The translations under genes were made by a program, and so were the position numbers. A stretch of 64,000 bases of DNA from Sandaracinaceae bacterium (GTDB taxonomy: Bacteria; Myxococcota_A; Polyangia; Polyangiales; Sandaracinaceae): assembly GCA_020633195.1 (NCBI GenBank), contig JACKEC010000017.1, forward strand, positions 124,001 to 188,000, read 5' to 3'. The notes under the pieces were generated by a model. It did no database searches. It was not told the DNA's origin and was given only the letters and a program-made list of their open reading frames with translations. This document shows, in pieces, positions 53,859 through 62,295 of this stretch. How positions within the stretch are numbered: position 1 is the stretch's first letter; the number at the start of each line of letters is the position of its first letter.

Positions 53859-55034
53859 CTACTCCGCCGCGCTGATCAGCTGATCGAGCGTGTGCGTGCC
53901 GAGCATCCAGCGCGGGGGCGTCCCCTCGACGGCGCGCACGGTGACGCGGCCGTCGTCGCCCACGTCGGCCTCGGCCGCGTATCCGACGGGCTCGTCGTCG
54001 CCACCCTGCTGCTCGAAGGAGGAGAGCTGGAGGTCCAGGACGGGCTCGAGCGCGCCCGCGATCAGGGCCACGAAGAGGAGCCGCGTCCAGCTCGTCTGGG
54101 TGCAGTCCTGCTCGGTCCCCTCGTCGTCGAGAGAGCAATCGATGTTGCCCGCGTCCACGTGGACGGCGAGGGTCGGGTGCGCGGCGCCGGGGACGGCCTC
54201 GATCGACTCGATCCTGAAGCGGCCGTCGTCCGAGGAGTCCCCTTCTGTCGATCCGCACGCGTCGCCGAGCGGCGCGGGCGCGACCCAGCCGCCGTCGAGC
54301 TGGACGGTGAGGCGCCAGAAGTAGCAGTGCCACGCGCCGCCGTCGGTGAACGAGAGGGTGCTGACGGCGAGCACGGGCGGCGTGGCGACGCCGTCCCAGT
54401 CCCGCGTCGACACGTCGCTGATGTAGTTCTCCTCGAGGTCGGCGCCCCCGGGATCGAACCCCTCCGACGCGTCGAGCGCCGCTTCCCGCGTTTCGTGCAG
54501 GGGCCGCGTCGCCGCGAGCGCGACCTCGAGGGCGTCGAGGCGCTGCTGCACGACGCGGTTGGGGCGGGCGCGCAGCGAGTCGGTGTAGTGCCGAGCCGCG
54601 ACGTCGTCGTGGTCGGCGTCCTCGGCGATCCGGCCGAGGTTGTAGAGGCAGGCGCCGTAGGCGTGGCGGCGGTCGGGGCGCGCCGACAGGATCCGCGTGC
54701 CGAGGATCAGGTGCCGGTGCGCGGTGACGTCGTCGCCGGCGTGGTGGAAGGCCCAGCCGGTCTCGCACGCGAGGCCGCCGTCGTCCGGGTTCTGCGCCAG
54801 CGCCGCCTCCAGATCGCGCGCCGCCGCGGTGTAGTTCTCCGCTCGGAAGGCGACGCGACCGCGGCGCACCAGCTCGCGGATCGACGGGCCCTCGGCCGCG
54901 TCGGTCGAGGGGGCTTCGGCGGGCGCAGGCTCGGTCGCGGGCTCGGGCTCTGGCGCCGGGTCGGCCGCCGGGGGGTCTTCGTGCCCGCCACACCCGACGA
55001 GCAGCAACACGAGGATCGGGAGCGCGGATCGCAT
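53859..55034 (-). CDS. TPR lipoprotein
   Basis: A 391-residue lipoprotein (lipobox LLVGC, about residues 11-15) with a Pro-Glu-Ala spacer (PAPEPEPATEPAPAEAP). Three TPR-like repeats follow (about 52-165: RGRVAFRAENYTAAARDLEAAL, ACETGWAFHHAGDDVTAHRHL, ACLYNLGRIAEDADHDDVAARHY). A C-terminal beta domain holds scattered cysteines. TPRs on an outer-membrane lipoprotein usually serve as assembly platforms. TAGACT ends 7 nt before the ATG. The upstream hairpin at 55060-55094 closes the preceding gene, so it is transcribed alone or with the membrane protein 36 bp downstream. Confidence 0.75.
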   Translation of the reverse strand: MRSALPILVLLLVGCGGHEDPPAADPAPEPEPATEPAPAEAPSTDAAEGPSIRELVRRGRVAFRAENYTAAARDLEAALAQNPDDGGLACETGWAFHHAGDDVTAHRHLILGTRILSARPDRRHAYGACLYNLGRIAEDADHDDVAARHYTDSLRARPNRVVQQRLDALEVALAATRPLHETREAALDASEGFDPGGADLEENYISDVSTRDWDGVATPPVLAVSTLSFTDGGAWHCYFWRLTVQLDGGWVAPAPLGDACGSTEGDSSDDGRFRIESIEAVPGAAHPTLAVHVDAGNIDCSLDDEGTEQDCTQTSWTRLLFVALIAGALEPVLDLQLSSFEQQGGDDEPVGYAAEADVGDDGRVTVRAVEGTPPRWMLGTHTLDQLISAAE

Positions 55035-55041
55035 GACGGCG

Positions 55042-55047
55042 AGTCTA
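55042..55047 (-). promoter_or_regulatory. -10 element TAGACT, 7 nt before ATG
   Basis: A TANNNT match for the TPR lipoprotein gene, directly downstream of the terminator hairpin of the YegP gene. Confidence 0.5.
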
Positions 55048-55059
55048 CCCGCAGAAAGC

Positions 55060-55094
55060 GAAGCGGCGGCTGGGTCGAGACCCGCCGCCGCTTC
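55060..55094. terminator. Long hairpin after the YegP lipoprotein gene
   Basis: GAAGCGGCGGC (55060-55070) pairs perfectly with 55084-55094, and GGGTC/GACCC extends the fold inward. It stands about 38 nt after the stop of the YegP gene on the minus strand. GC-rich stem, no long T-run. A second short palindrome GACCC..GGGTC lies nearer to the stop. Confidence 0.65.
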
Positions 55095-55131
55095 ACTCCC
55101 TCCCCAGGACCCCCCCGGGTCCCCCCTGGGC

Positions 55132-55890
55132 TCACAGCACGTCGAGCTGGCCGAGCACGGCGATGACCGCGTCGCGACCGCGCGTCGCGTTGCTGCGGCT
55201 CGCGTAGACCTCGCTGGTGCCGATGATGGCGCCGTTGCGAGCCTTCAGGTTGAAGTAGGCCCCGCCGTCGGCGGAGTCGTTGATCTCGTAGCGCGCCGCG
55301 TCCACGCCGTTCTCCGACACCGAGAACGCGCCGTTGTAGGCGGCCTCCTCGGTGGAGTAGCCCTGCGAGCGCAGGACGATCTCGCCGTTGCCCGCGTGGA
55401 GGCTGAAGTAGAAGCGGCCGTCCGCGCCGCGGAAGACGTCGAAGCGCGCGCCGGTCCGGTTCGCCTGCCAGTCGAGGTACGCGCCGACGTTGCGGACGAC
55501 GCCCTCGAGGCCGCGGTTCGCGTTGCTGCGGGTCGTGTACGTCTCGCTCATCCCGATGACGCGACCGTTGGCCGACTCGAGCACGAAGTAGTAGCTGCCG
55601 TCGCGCGCGGGGAGCACCTCGTAGTTGCTCCAGCTCTCGCCGTTGTCGAGGACGCTGAGCACGCCGTTGATCGCGGCGGTGCGGCTGCCGTAGCCCTGCG
55701 ACTGCAGGATGATCTCGTGGTTGGCCGCGCGGAGGTCGAAGTAGTAGTCGCCGGAGTCGCTCTGCCACACGTCGAAGTACGGGTGGCTGGTGAGCTCGTC
55801 GGCGGCGCCGCTGACGCCCCGATCCATCGCGCAACCGCCGAGGAGGGCGAAGGTGACGACGAGGAGGGCGAAGATGCGCTGGGTGGTCAT
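55132..55890 (-). CDS. Lipoprotein with four YegP (DUF1508) repeats
   Basis: A 252-residue lipoprotein (lipobox LLGGC, about residues 16-20) followed by four DUF1508 units of about 50 residues (FDVWQSDSGDYYFDL..., YEVLPARDGSYYFVL..., FDVFRGADGRFYFSL..., YEINDSADGGAYFNL...). Units 1 and 3 share SQGY and units 2 and 4 share SE-x-Y...RSNA, so a two-unit YegP was duplicated. Cytoplasmic YegP has two units and unknown biochemistry; an exported four-unit form is unusual. A sigma-54 promoter stands 38 bp upstream, next to the divergent sigma-54 activator gene. GGAGAG precedes the ATG. Confidence 0.87.
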   Translation of the reverse strand: MTTQRIFALLVVTFALLGGCAMDRGVSGAADELTSHPYFDVWQSDSGDYYFDLRAANHEIILQSQGYGSRTAAINGVLSVLDNGESWSNYEVLPARDGSYYFVLESANGRVIGMSETYTTRSNANRGLEGVVRNVGAYLDWQANRTGARFDVFRGADGRFYFSLHAGNGEIVLRSQGYSTEEAAYNGAFSVSENGVDAARYEINDSADGGAYFNLKARNGAIIGTSEVYASRSNATRGRDAVIAVLGQLDVL

Positions 55891-55927
55891 GAGAAGTCTC
55901 TCCGGTATCGAGTTGTCCCTCCCCTTC

Positions 55928-55942
55928 TCAAGTTCGGTGCCA
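55928..55942 (-). promoter_or_regulatory. Sigma-54 promoter TGGCAC-N5-TTGA of the YegP gene
   Basis: On the minus strand -24 TGGCAC (55942-55937) and -12 TTGA (55931-55928) are separated by 5 nt; consensus is TGGCAC-N5-TTGC. Initiation near 55917 would leave a leader of about 27 nt with GGAGAG before the ATG at 55890. Confidence 0.65.
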
Positions 55943-56001
55943 GTCGGTCGCGAACGAAATCATTGAGATTTATCTTCCGGCCTGTTCATCAGTAGAGAAT
56001 C

Positions 56002-56027
56002 GAGTTAAGAACTCTGAACTAGAGTTC
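56002..56027. promoter_or_regulatory. Overlapping palindromes GAGTT-AAG-AACTC and GAACTCT-N5-AGAGTTC
   Basis: Three half-sites (56002-56006, 56009-56015, 56021-56027) form two overlapping palindromes. They lie about 60-85 bp upstream of the sigma-54 -24 element, the usual place for activator sites, and end at the base before the activator's ATG (56028). They may serve both activation of the YegP gene and control of the activator gene. Confidence 0.6.
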
Positions 56028-57479
<1,452 letters not shown>

Positions 57480-57491
<12 letters not shown>

Positions 57492-57746
57492 CCGGAACGG
57501 GTGCGCGGGCTGGGCTCGGTTCGGGTCCGCGTTCTGGAGCTCGGCCTCGTGGTCGTCGCGGACGGTCTTGGCCAGCCCGAAGCACGACCCGACGGTGAAG
57601 AGCAGCCCCATCGCGAGGAAGCCCTTCGTCCACAGATCCACGGGGAGGTAGAGGACCCCCAAGCCGGTGATGCTGGTCGACACGACGAAGGACGCCCAGA
57701 CCTGGAACTTCCACGCGGCGGTGTTCGAGCTCGTGTTCTTGCGCAT
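57480..57746 (-). CDS. YiaA/YiaB-type two-helix membrane protein
   Basis: An 88-residue inner-membrane protein with the YiaAB two-helix domain: NTAAWKFQVWASFVVSTSITGLGVLYL (split) and WTKGFLAMGLLFTVGSCFGLAKTVRDDHEA (split). The ATG at 57746 follows an AGGT ribosome binding site (AGGTCATCG). Function of the family is unknown. It converges on the sigma-54 activator gene with a 12-bp overlap of the coding ends. Confidence 0.85.
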
Positions 57747-57915
57747 ACGTTTCGATGACCTCCTGGGGCCGCCCCTCCGCAAGCCACGATCCAACCCGCG
57801 GAACCCCACGCGAGATCGCATCGCGGCGGCGCCCGTAGGCACTGCGTGTCCACGCGTGTGCAGTCGATGCATGCGCCGTCGACAGCGGGCGCGTAGGGTC
57901 TAGATCCCTTCCACC
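57747..57915. other. Divergent spacer, 169 bp
   Basis: Upstream of the YiaAB gene on one side and of the gene at 57916 on the other. TAGATC at 57901-57906 lies 9 nt before the ATG at 57916. Nothing else definite was seen. Confidence 0.4.
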
Positions 57916-58410
57916 ATGCGACGAAGTGACGAAAGTGACGAAGAGCGTCCCCAGATCCGGGGGACGCTCTTCGTCACTTTCGTCAGTGGGATCGTTGCGC
58001 TCTTCCTCGCGCTGCCCGCGACGGCGCAGGCCCCGCGAAGCCCGCGCGTGCAGGTGGTCGTCGAGCGGGGGCCCATCCCCGTCCGGGTGCTCGAGCGGGC
58101 GTGGCCTTCGCGTGCCTTCCGGCGCTGCGAGGCGGAAGCGCCCGACGACGTGATCCACGTGCACGTCCGCATCGACCCGGACGCGTCGGTCTCCATCGAT
58201 CACGGCGCGATCGACGACGAGATCAGCCTCCCCGCGCGCTGCGTGGTCGAGGTGCTCACGAGCGCGCGCTTCCACCCCCAGGTCGAGGCGACCCACGCGT
58301 ACGTCACGGTGTTCTTCCGCCCCAACCTGCGGGGCCGCGCTCAGTTATTGCGCGCGAGGAGCTCCACGAGCGCGGCGGCGAGCTTCTCGTACTCGGCCCG
58401 CGAGTTGTAG
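57916..58410 (+). CDS. Exported protein, weakly TonB/AgmX C-terminal-like
   Basis: A 164-residue protein. Residues 17-39 (TLFVTFVSGIVALFLALPATAQA, split) form a signal peptide ending ATAQA. The mature part (RVLERAWPSRAFRRCEAEAPDD, VHVRIDPDASVSIDHGAI, CVVEVLTSARFHPQ, YVTVFFRPN) has the order of strands and paired cysteines seen in AgmX/TonB C-terminal domains; the match is weak. The first 20 codons lie in a 26-bp-arm palindrome, and no other start codon exists before the signal helix. The last 70 bp overlap the convergent PLP-enzyme gene. Confidence 0.6.
   Translation: MRRSDESDEERPQIRGTLFVTFVSGIVALFLALPATAQAPRSPRVQVVVERGPIPVRVLERAWPSRAFRRCEAEAPDDVIHVHVRIDPDASVSIDHGAIDDEISLPARCVVEVLTSARFHPQVEATHAYVTVFFRPNLRGRAQLLRARSSTSAAASFSYSAREL
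57927..57985. repeat. Perfect 26-bp inverted repeat with 7-nt loop
   Basis: 57927-57952 pairs without mismatch with 57960-57985; the loop is AGATCCG. The left arm itself contains the direct repeat GACGAA-AGTGACGAA. It lies inside the 5' coding region of the gene at 57916 and would form a very stable mRNA hairpin just after the start codon. Confidence 0.9.
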
Positions 58411-59516
58411 AGGTGCGCGCTGATCCGCACGAGGCGCGCGGGCGGCGCGGGCCATGGGGGGATCGGGACCTGGACGCGGTGCTCGTCGAAGAGCGCGAGC
58501 TGCAGCGCGTTGGCGTAGAGCGCGCTCGCGGGGGGCGCGCCGCCATGGTCGTCGGGGAGCGTCACCGCGGCGAGCGAGCCGATCATCGAGGCCGGCGCGG
58601 GCGCCTCGACGCCCAGCGCCTCGCACAGGATCGATCGCGCCTCGAGCGCGAGCGCGCGGTTCTGCGCGCGGATCGCGGGCCAGCCGACGAGCTCGTCGAG
58701 GAAGCGCAGCGCGACCGGCACGCACAGCCACGGCGTGGGGTCGTCGGTGCCGGTCCAGTCGAGCTCCTCGAGGAACTTGCTGCGCGGGCGGCCCGAGTCG
58801 TAGCCGTGCGAGATCACCGCGGGATGCAAGCCGTCTTGCCGGTCCTCGCGCGCCCAGAGCATCGCCGCGCCCTTGGGCGCGCACGTCCACTTGTGGAAGT
58901 TCGCGGTGTACCAGGCGGCGCCGATCGCCGGGACGTCGAGGTCGAGCATCCCCGGCGCGTGGGCGCCGTCCACCATCGTGTCGACGCCGCGCTCGTCGAG
59001 CGCGCGGACGATGCGCGCGATGGGCAGCACCAGCCCGGTGGGGCTCGTGACGTGGTCGACGAGCGCGAACCGGGTGCGCTCGGTCACCGCGTCGACGATC
59101 GCGTCGACCACCGCGTCCTCGGACGGGACCGGCCACGGGAGCTTCGCGACGACCACCTTCGCGCCCCACCGCTCGGCGACGAACGCGCACGCGTTCTGGC
59201 ACGCGTGGTAGCCGTGGTCGGTCACCAGCAGCTCGTCGCCGGGCGCGAAGCGGAGCGAGCGGATCACCGCGTTGACGCCGCTGGTCGCGTTGCGCACGAA
59301 CCCGAGGTCGCTCGGGCGAGCGCCGACGAACGCCGCGACCTCCTCGCGCGCGTCGTTCAGCATCCGCTCGAGGTCGTACACGAAGAACCGCACCGGCTCG
59401 CGCTCGAGCCGCGCCCGGAGCTCGGACTGGGCCTCGAGCACCACGCGGGGGCAGGCCCCGAACGAGCCGTGGTTGAGGAAGGTGATCTCGGGGTCGAGGG
59501 TCCAGTGCTCGCGCAT
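58341..59516 (-). CDS. Class V aminotransferase-fold PLP enzyme (isopenicillin N epimerase-like)
   Basis: A 391-residue PLP-dependent enzyme of fold type I. Landmarks are FLNHGSFGACP (substrate loop), FVRNATSGVNAVI (phosphate site), DHVTSPTGLVLPI and VDGAHAPG with the cofactor Asp, and NFHKWTCAPKGAA with the Schiff-base Lys. It matches isopenicillin N epimerase-like and cysteine-desulfurase-like members; the substrate is unassigned. No other biosynthetic genes are near, so a beta-lactam role is unlikely. TAGATT ends 6 nt before the ATG. The GNAT gene is upstream, 9 bp away. Confidence 0.88.
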   Translation of the reverse strand: MREHWTLDPEITFLNHGSFGACPRVVLEAQSELRARLEREPVRFFVYDLERMLNDAREEVAAFVGARPSDLGFVRNATSGVNAVIRSLRFAPGDELLVTDHGYHACQNACAFVAERWGAKVVVAKLPWPVPSEDAVVDAIVDAVTERTRFALVDHVTSPTGLVLPIARIVRALDERGVDTMVDGAHAPGMLDLDVPAIGAAWYTANFHKWTCAPKGAAMLWAREDRQDGLHPAVISHGYDSGRPRSKFLEELDWTGTDDPTPWLCVPVALRFLDELVGWPAIRAQNRALALEARSILCEALGVEAPAPASMIGSLAAVTLPDDHGGAPPASALYANALQLALFDEHRVQVPIPPWPAPPARLVRISAHLYNSRAEYEKLAAALVELLARNN

Positions 59517-59522
59517 GCGCCG

Positions 59523-59528
59523 AATCTA
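59523..59528 (-). promoter_or_regulatory. -10 element TAGATT, 6 nt before ATG
   Basis: A TANNNT match that spans the end of the GNAT gene and the 9-bp gap to the PLP-enzyme start. It allows separate leaderless expression. Confidence 0.45.
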
Positions 59529-60563
59529 CTCCCGGAGCCAGGACATCATCAGGTCGTCGACGAACGCGCCATCTCGGAAGCAAGCGAGCTTGCGGGTCCC
59601 CTCGTGCGCGAAGCCCGCGCCCTCGTAGATGCGGAGCGCGCGCGGGTTGTCTCCGAAGACCTCGAGCTCGACGCGGTGCAGCCCCAGCGCGGTCGCCCGC
59701 CGGAGCAGCTCGGCCATGAGCGCGTGCCCGACGCCGCGGCCGTGGTGGCGGGGGTCGACGTGCATGCCCAGCCCCGCGGCGTGGCGGCGCCGGAACACGG
59801 AGGACACGAAGAGCACGCCGCCGCCGGCGAGCTCGCCGTCGATCGTCGGCCCGGTGATGAAGATCTGCGCGGGGTCGTTCGTGCGCAGGCGCTGCTCCCA
59901 GTGCTCCACGCGCGGATACGGGAGCTGCAGGGTGCCCCACAGCACGGACTCGTCGGAGAGCGCCCGGGTCCACGCCGGCGCGTCGGCCGGGACCACGGGC
60001 CGGAACCGAAGCTCGCCCGGGCCGGGGCTGCGGGGCGCCGGGGTCGGTCGGCCCGCGATCGCATCGTACGAGCGCGTCCCGGGCCGCAGGCGACCGAGGC
60101 CGACCTCGTCCGCGTAGGCGCCGTCGCGCAGGATCGAGCCGCGGCGGGTGGTCTCGACCTCGAAGCCGTGCGCCGCGAGCACTCCGGTCACGCGAGGGTG
60201 ACCGGCCGGCGCGTAGAGCTCCAGGCGGCAGAGCTGCATCCACCGGTCGGCCGCGTCGACGAGCGCGCCGACGGCGGCGTCGACCGCGTCGTCGGCGCCC
60301 TCCCACGGCGCGACGAGGTCGAGGGCGCCGACGTGGATCCGTCGCCGATGGACGCCGATGGACAGCCGCGCCGCGCACGCCATCTCGCCTCCGTCGCGCA
60401 CGGCGATGGTCATCCGTCGCTGCGGGTCCGGCTCTCCGAGCCACGCCGCCCACACCGAGGACGGATCGGTCTCGAGGTGCTCGCCGAAACGCGCGACCTC
60501 GGGCCGCTGCGCGAAGTCCACCAGCGCGTCGAGGTCCGAGGTGCCGAGCGATGCGATCTCCAT
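59526..60563 (-). CDS. Tandem GNAT acetyltransferase
   Basis: A 345-residue protein with two GNAT-like halves. The N-terminal half (about 1-150) is degenerate but keeps the strand order. The C-terminal half (about 185-345) has an acetyl-CoA loop in HVDPRHHGRGVGHALMAELL (HxGRGVGxA), then VELEVFGDNPRALRIYEGAGF with the Asn and Tyr typical of active GNATs. The second half should acetylate an amine; the substrate is unknown. A TATGGC-like hexamer lies just before the ATG. The PLP-enzyme gene follows 9 bp downstream. Confidence 0.87.
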   Translation of the reverse strand: MEIASLGTSDLDALVDFAQRPEVARFGEHLETDPSSVWAAWLGEPDPQRRMTIAVRDGGEMACAARLSIGVHRRRIHVGALDLVAPWEGADDAVDAAVGALVDAADRWMQLCRLELYAPAGHPRVTGVLAAHGFEVETTRRGSILRDGAYADEVGLGRLRPGTRSYDAIAGRPTPAPRSPGPGELRFRPVVPADAPAWTRALSDESVLWGTLQLPYPRVEHWEQRLRTNDPAQIFITGPTIDGELAGGGVLFVSSVFRRRHAAGLGMHVDPRHHGRGVGHALMAELLRRATALGLHRVELEVFGDNPRALRIYEGAGFAHEGTRKLACFRDGAFVDDLMMSWLRE

Positions 60564-60594
60564 GCTCGGCCATAGCAGCTCGCGCGGCTCGTGT

Positions 60595-62295
60595 TCAGTC
60601 CCCCAGCGCCGCGACCCGCGCGCGGATGCGGTCGGCGTCCCCCGCGCGGGGGGCGAGCTGCAGGTAGCGCTCGTAGGCCTGACGAGCCGCCGCGTCGCGG
60701 TGCGACTGCTCGTAGGCGAGGCCGAGCGAGCGGTACGTCGCCGGGTAGGTCGGGTCCGCGAGCCGAGCGCGCTGCAGCGCGGCCAGCGCCGCGGCGATGT
60801 CGCCGCGCACGAGCGAGGAGCCGGCGCCCTGCACGAGCGCCTCGGCCTGGGCTCGGTCCCGAACCGGCCCCGGGCTCGGCCCGCGCGCCCGCCGCCGCGC
60901 CGTCACCGGCGCCTCGGCCTCGGGAGCGGCCTCGGCCTCGGGAGCGGCCTCGACCTCGGGAGCGGCGTCGGACTCGGCCGCGGACGCGGGCGCGGGCGCG
61001 GGCGCGGCTTCGGACTCGGCCTCGGCCTCGGACTCGGCCTCGGACTCGGACTCGGCCTCGGCCTCGGACTCGGACTCGGACTCGGGCGCGGCCTCGGACT
61101 CGGACTCGGCCTCGGACTCGGAGCCAGCCACCGCCACCATCTCGGCCCCGTCTTCGCCGTCCCCGCTGCTCAGCTGCCACCACGCCCCGAACGCCATCCC
61201 GAGGGCTACCACCACCCCACCGATCGCCCCGAGGATCCACCGTCGAGGCGGAGGGGGCAGCGCGGGCTCCTCGGGCTCGGTCACGGGACCGGAGGCATCG
61301 ATCTGGACCTCGACCTCGCGCACCGCCGAGACCCGTTCCCGCGACAGCCGCCGGTACTGCTCGTAGGTCAGCCGCTCCTTCGGGGGCGCCGCCAGGTTCG
61401 GGCCCCAGTCGTGGTCCTGGCGCGACACCGCCTCACGGAGCGCCGCCATGAACGCCGCCGCCGTCGGGGGGCGCCGGCTCGGGTCCTGATCGAGCGCGTT
61501 GAGGAGCACCTCCTCGATCTCTTCGGGGAAGCTGCCCTCGACCACCGCGCTCATCGGAGGCGGCTCCATCGTCACCTTCTGGACGAGCACCCCGTTGGGG
61601 TTGGTCGAGTCGAAGGGCAGGACGCCGCAGATGGACTCGTACGCGACGGTGGCGAGCGAGTAGATGTCGCCCGAAGCCCCGGCCAGGTCGCCGTGCGCCG
61701 CCTCCGGCGGGAGGTAGTGCGGCGTGCCCGACAGGAAGCCGGTCTGCGTGAGGCGCTTCTCTGACGCGTGGAGGATCGCGAGGCCGAAGTCGACGAGCTT
61801 CGGACACACCGTCCCGTCCCCGAGGCGCGCCAGGAAGATGTTGCTCGGCTTGATGTCCCGGTGGATGACGCCGCGCTGATGGCAGGCGTCGAGCGCGTTG
61901 GCGACGGGCTCGAGCAGCTCCACGACGCGGCTCGGGGACAGCGCGCCCCCGGCCCGATCGAGCTCGTCGTCGAGGTCGTGACCCTCGAGGAGCTGCATCA
62001 CGAGGAACGGGGTGCCGTCGCTCGCGCGGCCCATGTCGAACACGTCGACGATGTTCGGGTGGCCGATCGAGCTCGCGGTCCGCGCCTCGCGCTGGAAGCG
62101 CTCGACGTTGCTCTTGTCCCGGCTCAGCTCGGGCGCGAGGAGCTTCACCGCGACCTCACGCTCGAGGTCGAGGTGCAGGGCGCGGTAGACGGCCCCCATC
62201 CCGCCCTCGCCGAGGCGACCGAGGATCCTGTAGCGACCGGCGAGGACCTCGCCGAGGAACGGGTCGGGCGCGGGGATCGACTCGGGCGCGCTCAC
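60595..62295 (-). CDS. Ser/Thr protein kinase with Ser-Glu linker and TPR tail
   Basis: A 566-residue PknB-type kinase. The catalytic domain (about 20-285) has LGEGGMGAVYRA, Lys51, HRDIKPSN with Asp147, DFG 169-171 and PPE. A membrane helix (about 350-372) leads to a very acidic linker of Ser-Glu-Ala repeats (about 385-440) and Pro-Glu-Ala repeats. Two TPR-like units follow at the C terminus (AAALAALQRARLADPTYPATY, LGLAYEQSHRDAAARQAYERYL) outside the membrane. It starts at a GTG sharing GTGA with the upstream kinase, so the two kinases are co-translated. All catalytic residues are present. Confidence 0.9.
   Translation of the reverse strand: MSAPESIPAPDPFLGEVLAGRYRILGRLGEGGMGAVYRALHLDLEREVAVKLLAPELSRDKSNVERFQREARTASSIGHPNIVDVFDMGRASDGTPFLVMQLLEGHDLDDELDRAGGALSPSRVVELLEPVANALDACHQRGVIHRDIKPSNIFLARLGDGTVCPKLVDFGLAILHASEKRLTQTGFLSGTPHYLPPEAAHGDLAGASGDIYSLATVAYESICGVLPFDSTNPNGVLVQKVTMEPPPMSAVVEGSFPEEIEEVLLNALDQDPSRRPPTAAAFMAALREAVSRQDHDWGPNLAAPPKERLTYEQYRRLSRERVSAVREVEVQIDASGPVTEPEEPALPPPPRRWILGAIGGVVVALGMAFGAWWQLSSGDGEDGAEMVAVAGSESEAESESEAAPESESESEAEAESESEAESEAEAESEAAPAPAPASAAESDAAPEVEAAPEAEAAPEAEAPVTARRRARGPSPGPVRDRAQAEALVQGAGSSLVRGDIAAALAALQRARLADPTYPATYRSLGLAYEQSHRDAAARQAYERYLQLAPRAGDADRIRARVAALGD
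60905..61135 (-). repeat. Simple-sequence coding repeat (Ser-Glu-Ala, Glu-Ala-Ala)
   Basis: Near-perfect GAG/TCC/GCC triplet blocks encode the acidic linker of the kinase. The period of 6 bp keeps the frame on slippage. There is no sign of CRISPR-like spacers. Confidence 0.75.

Noticed and set aside
58341..59516. Beta-lactam biosynthesis locus
   Set aside because: The PLP enzyme resembles isopenicillin N epimerase only at family level and no synthetase or synthase gene is near.
60905..61135. CRISPR or satellite repeat
   Set aside because: It is in-frame low-complexity coding for Ser-Glu-Ala.
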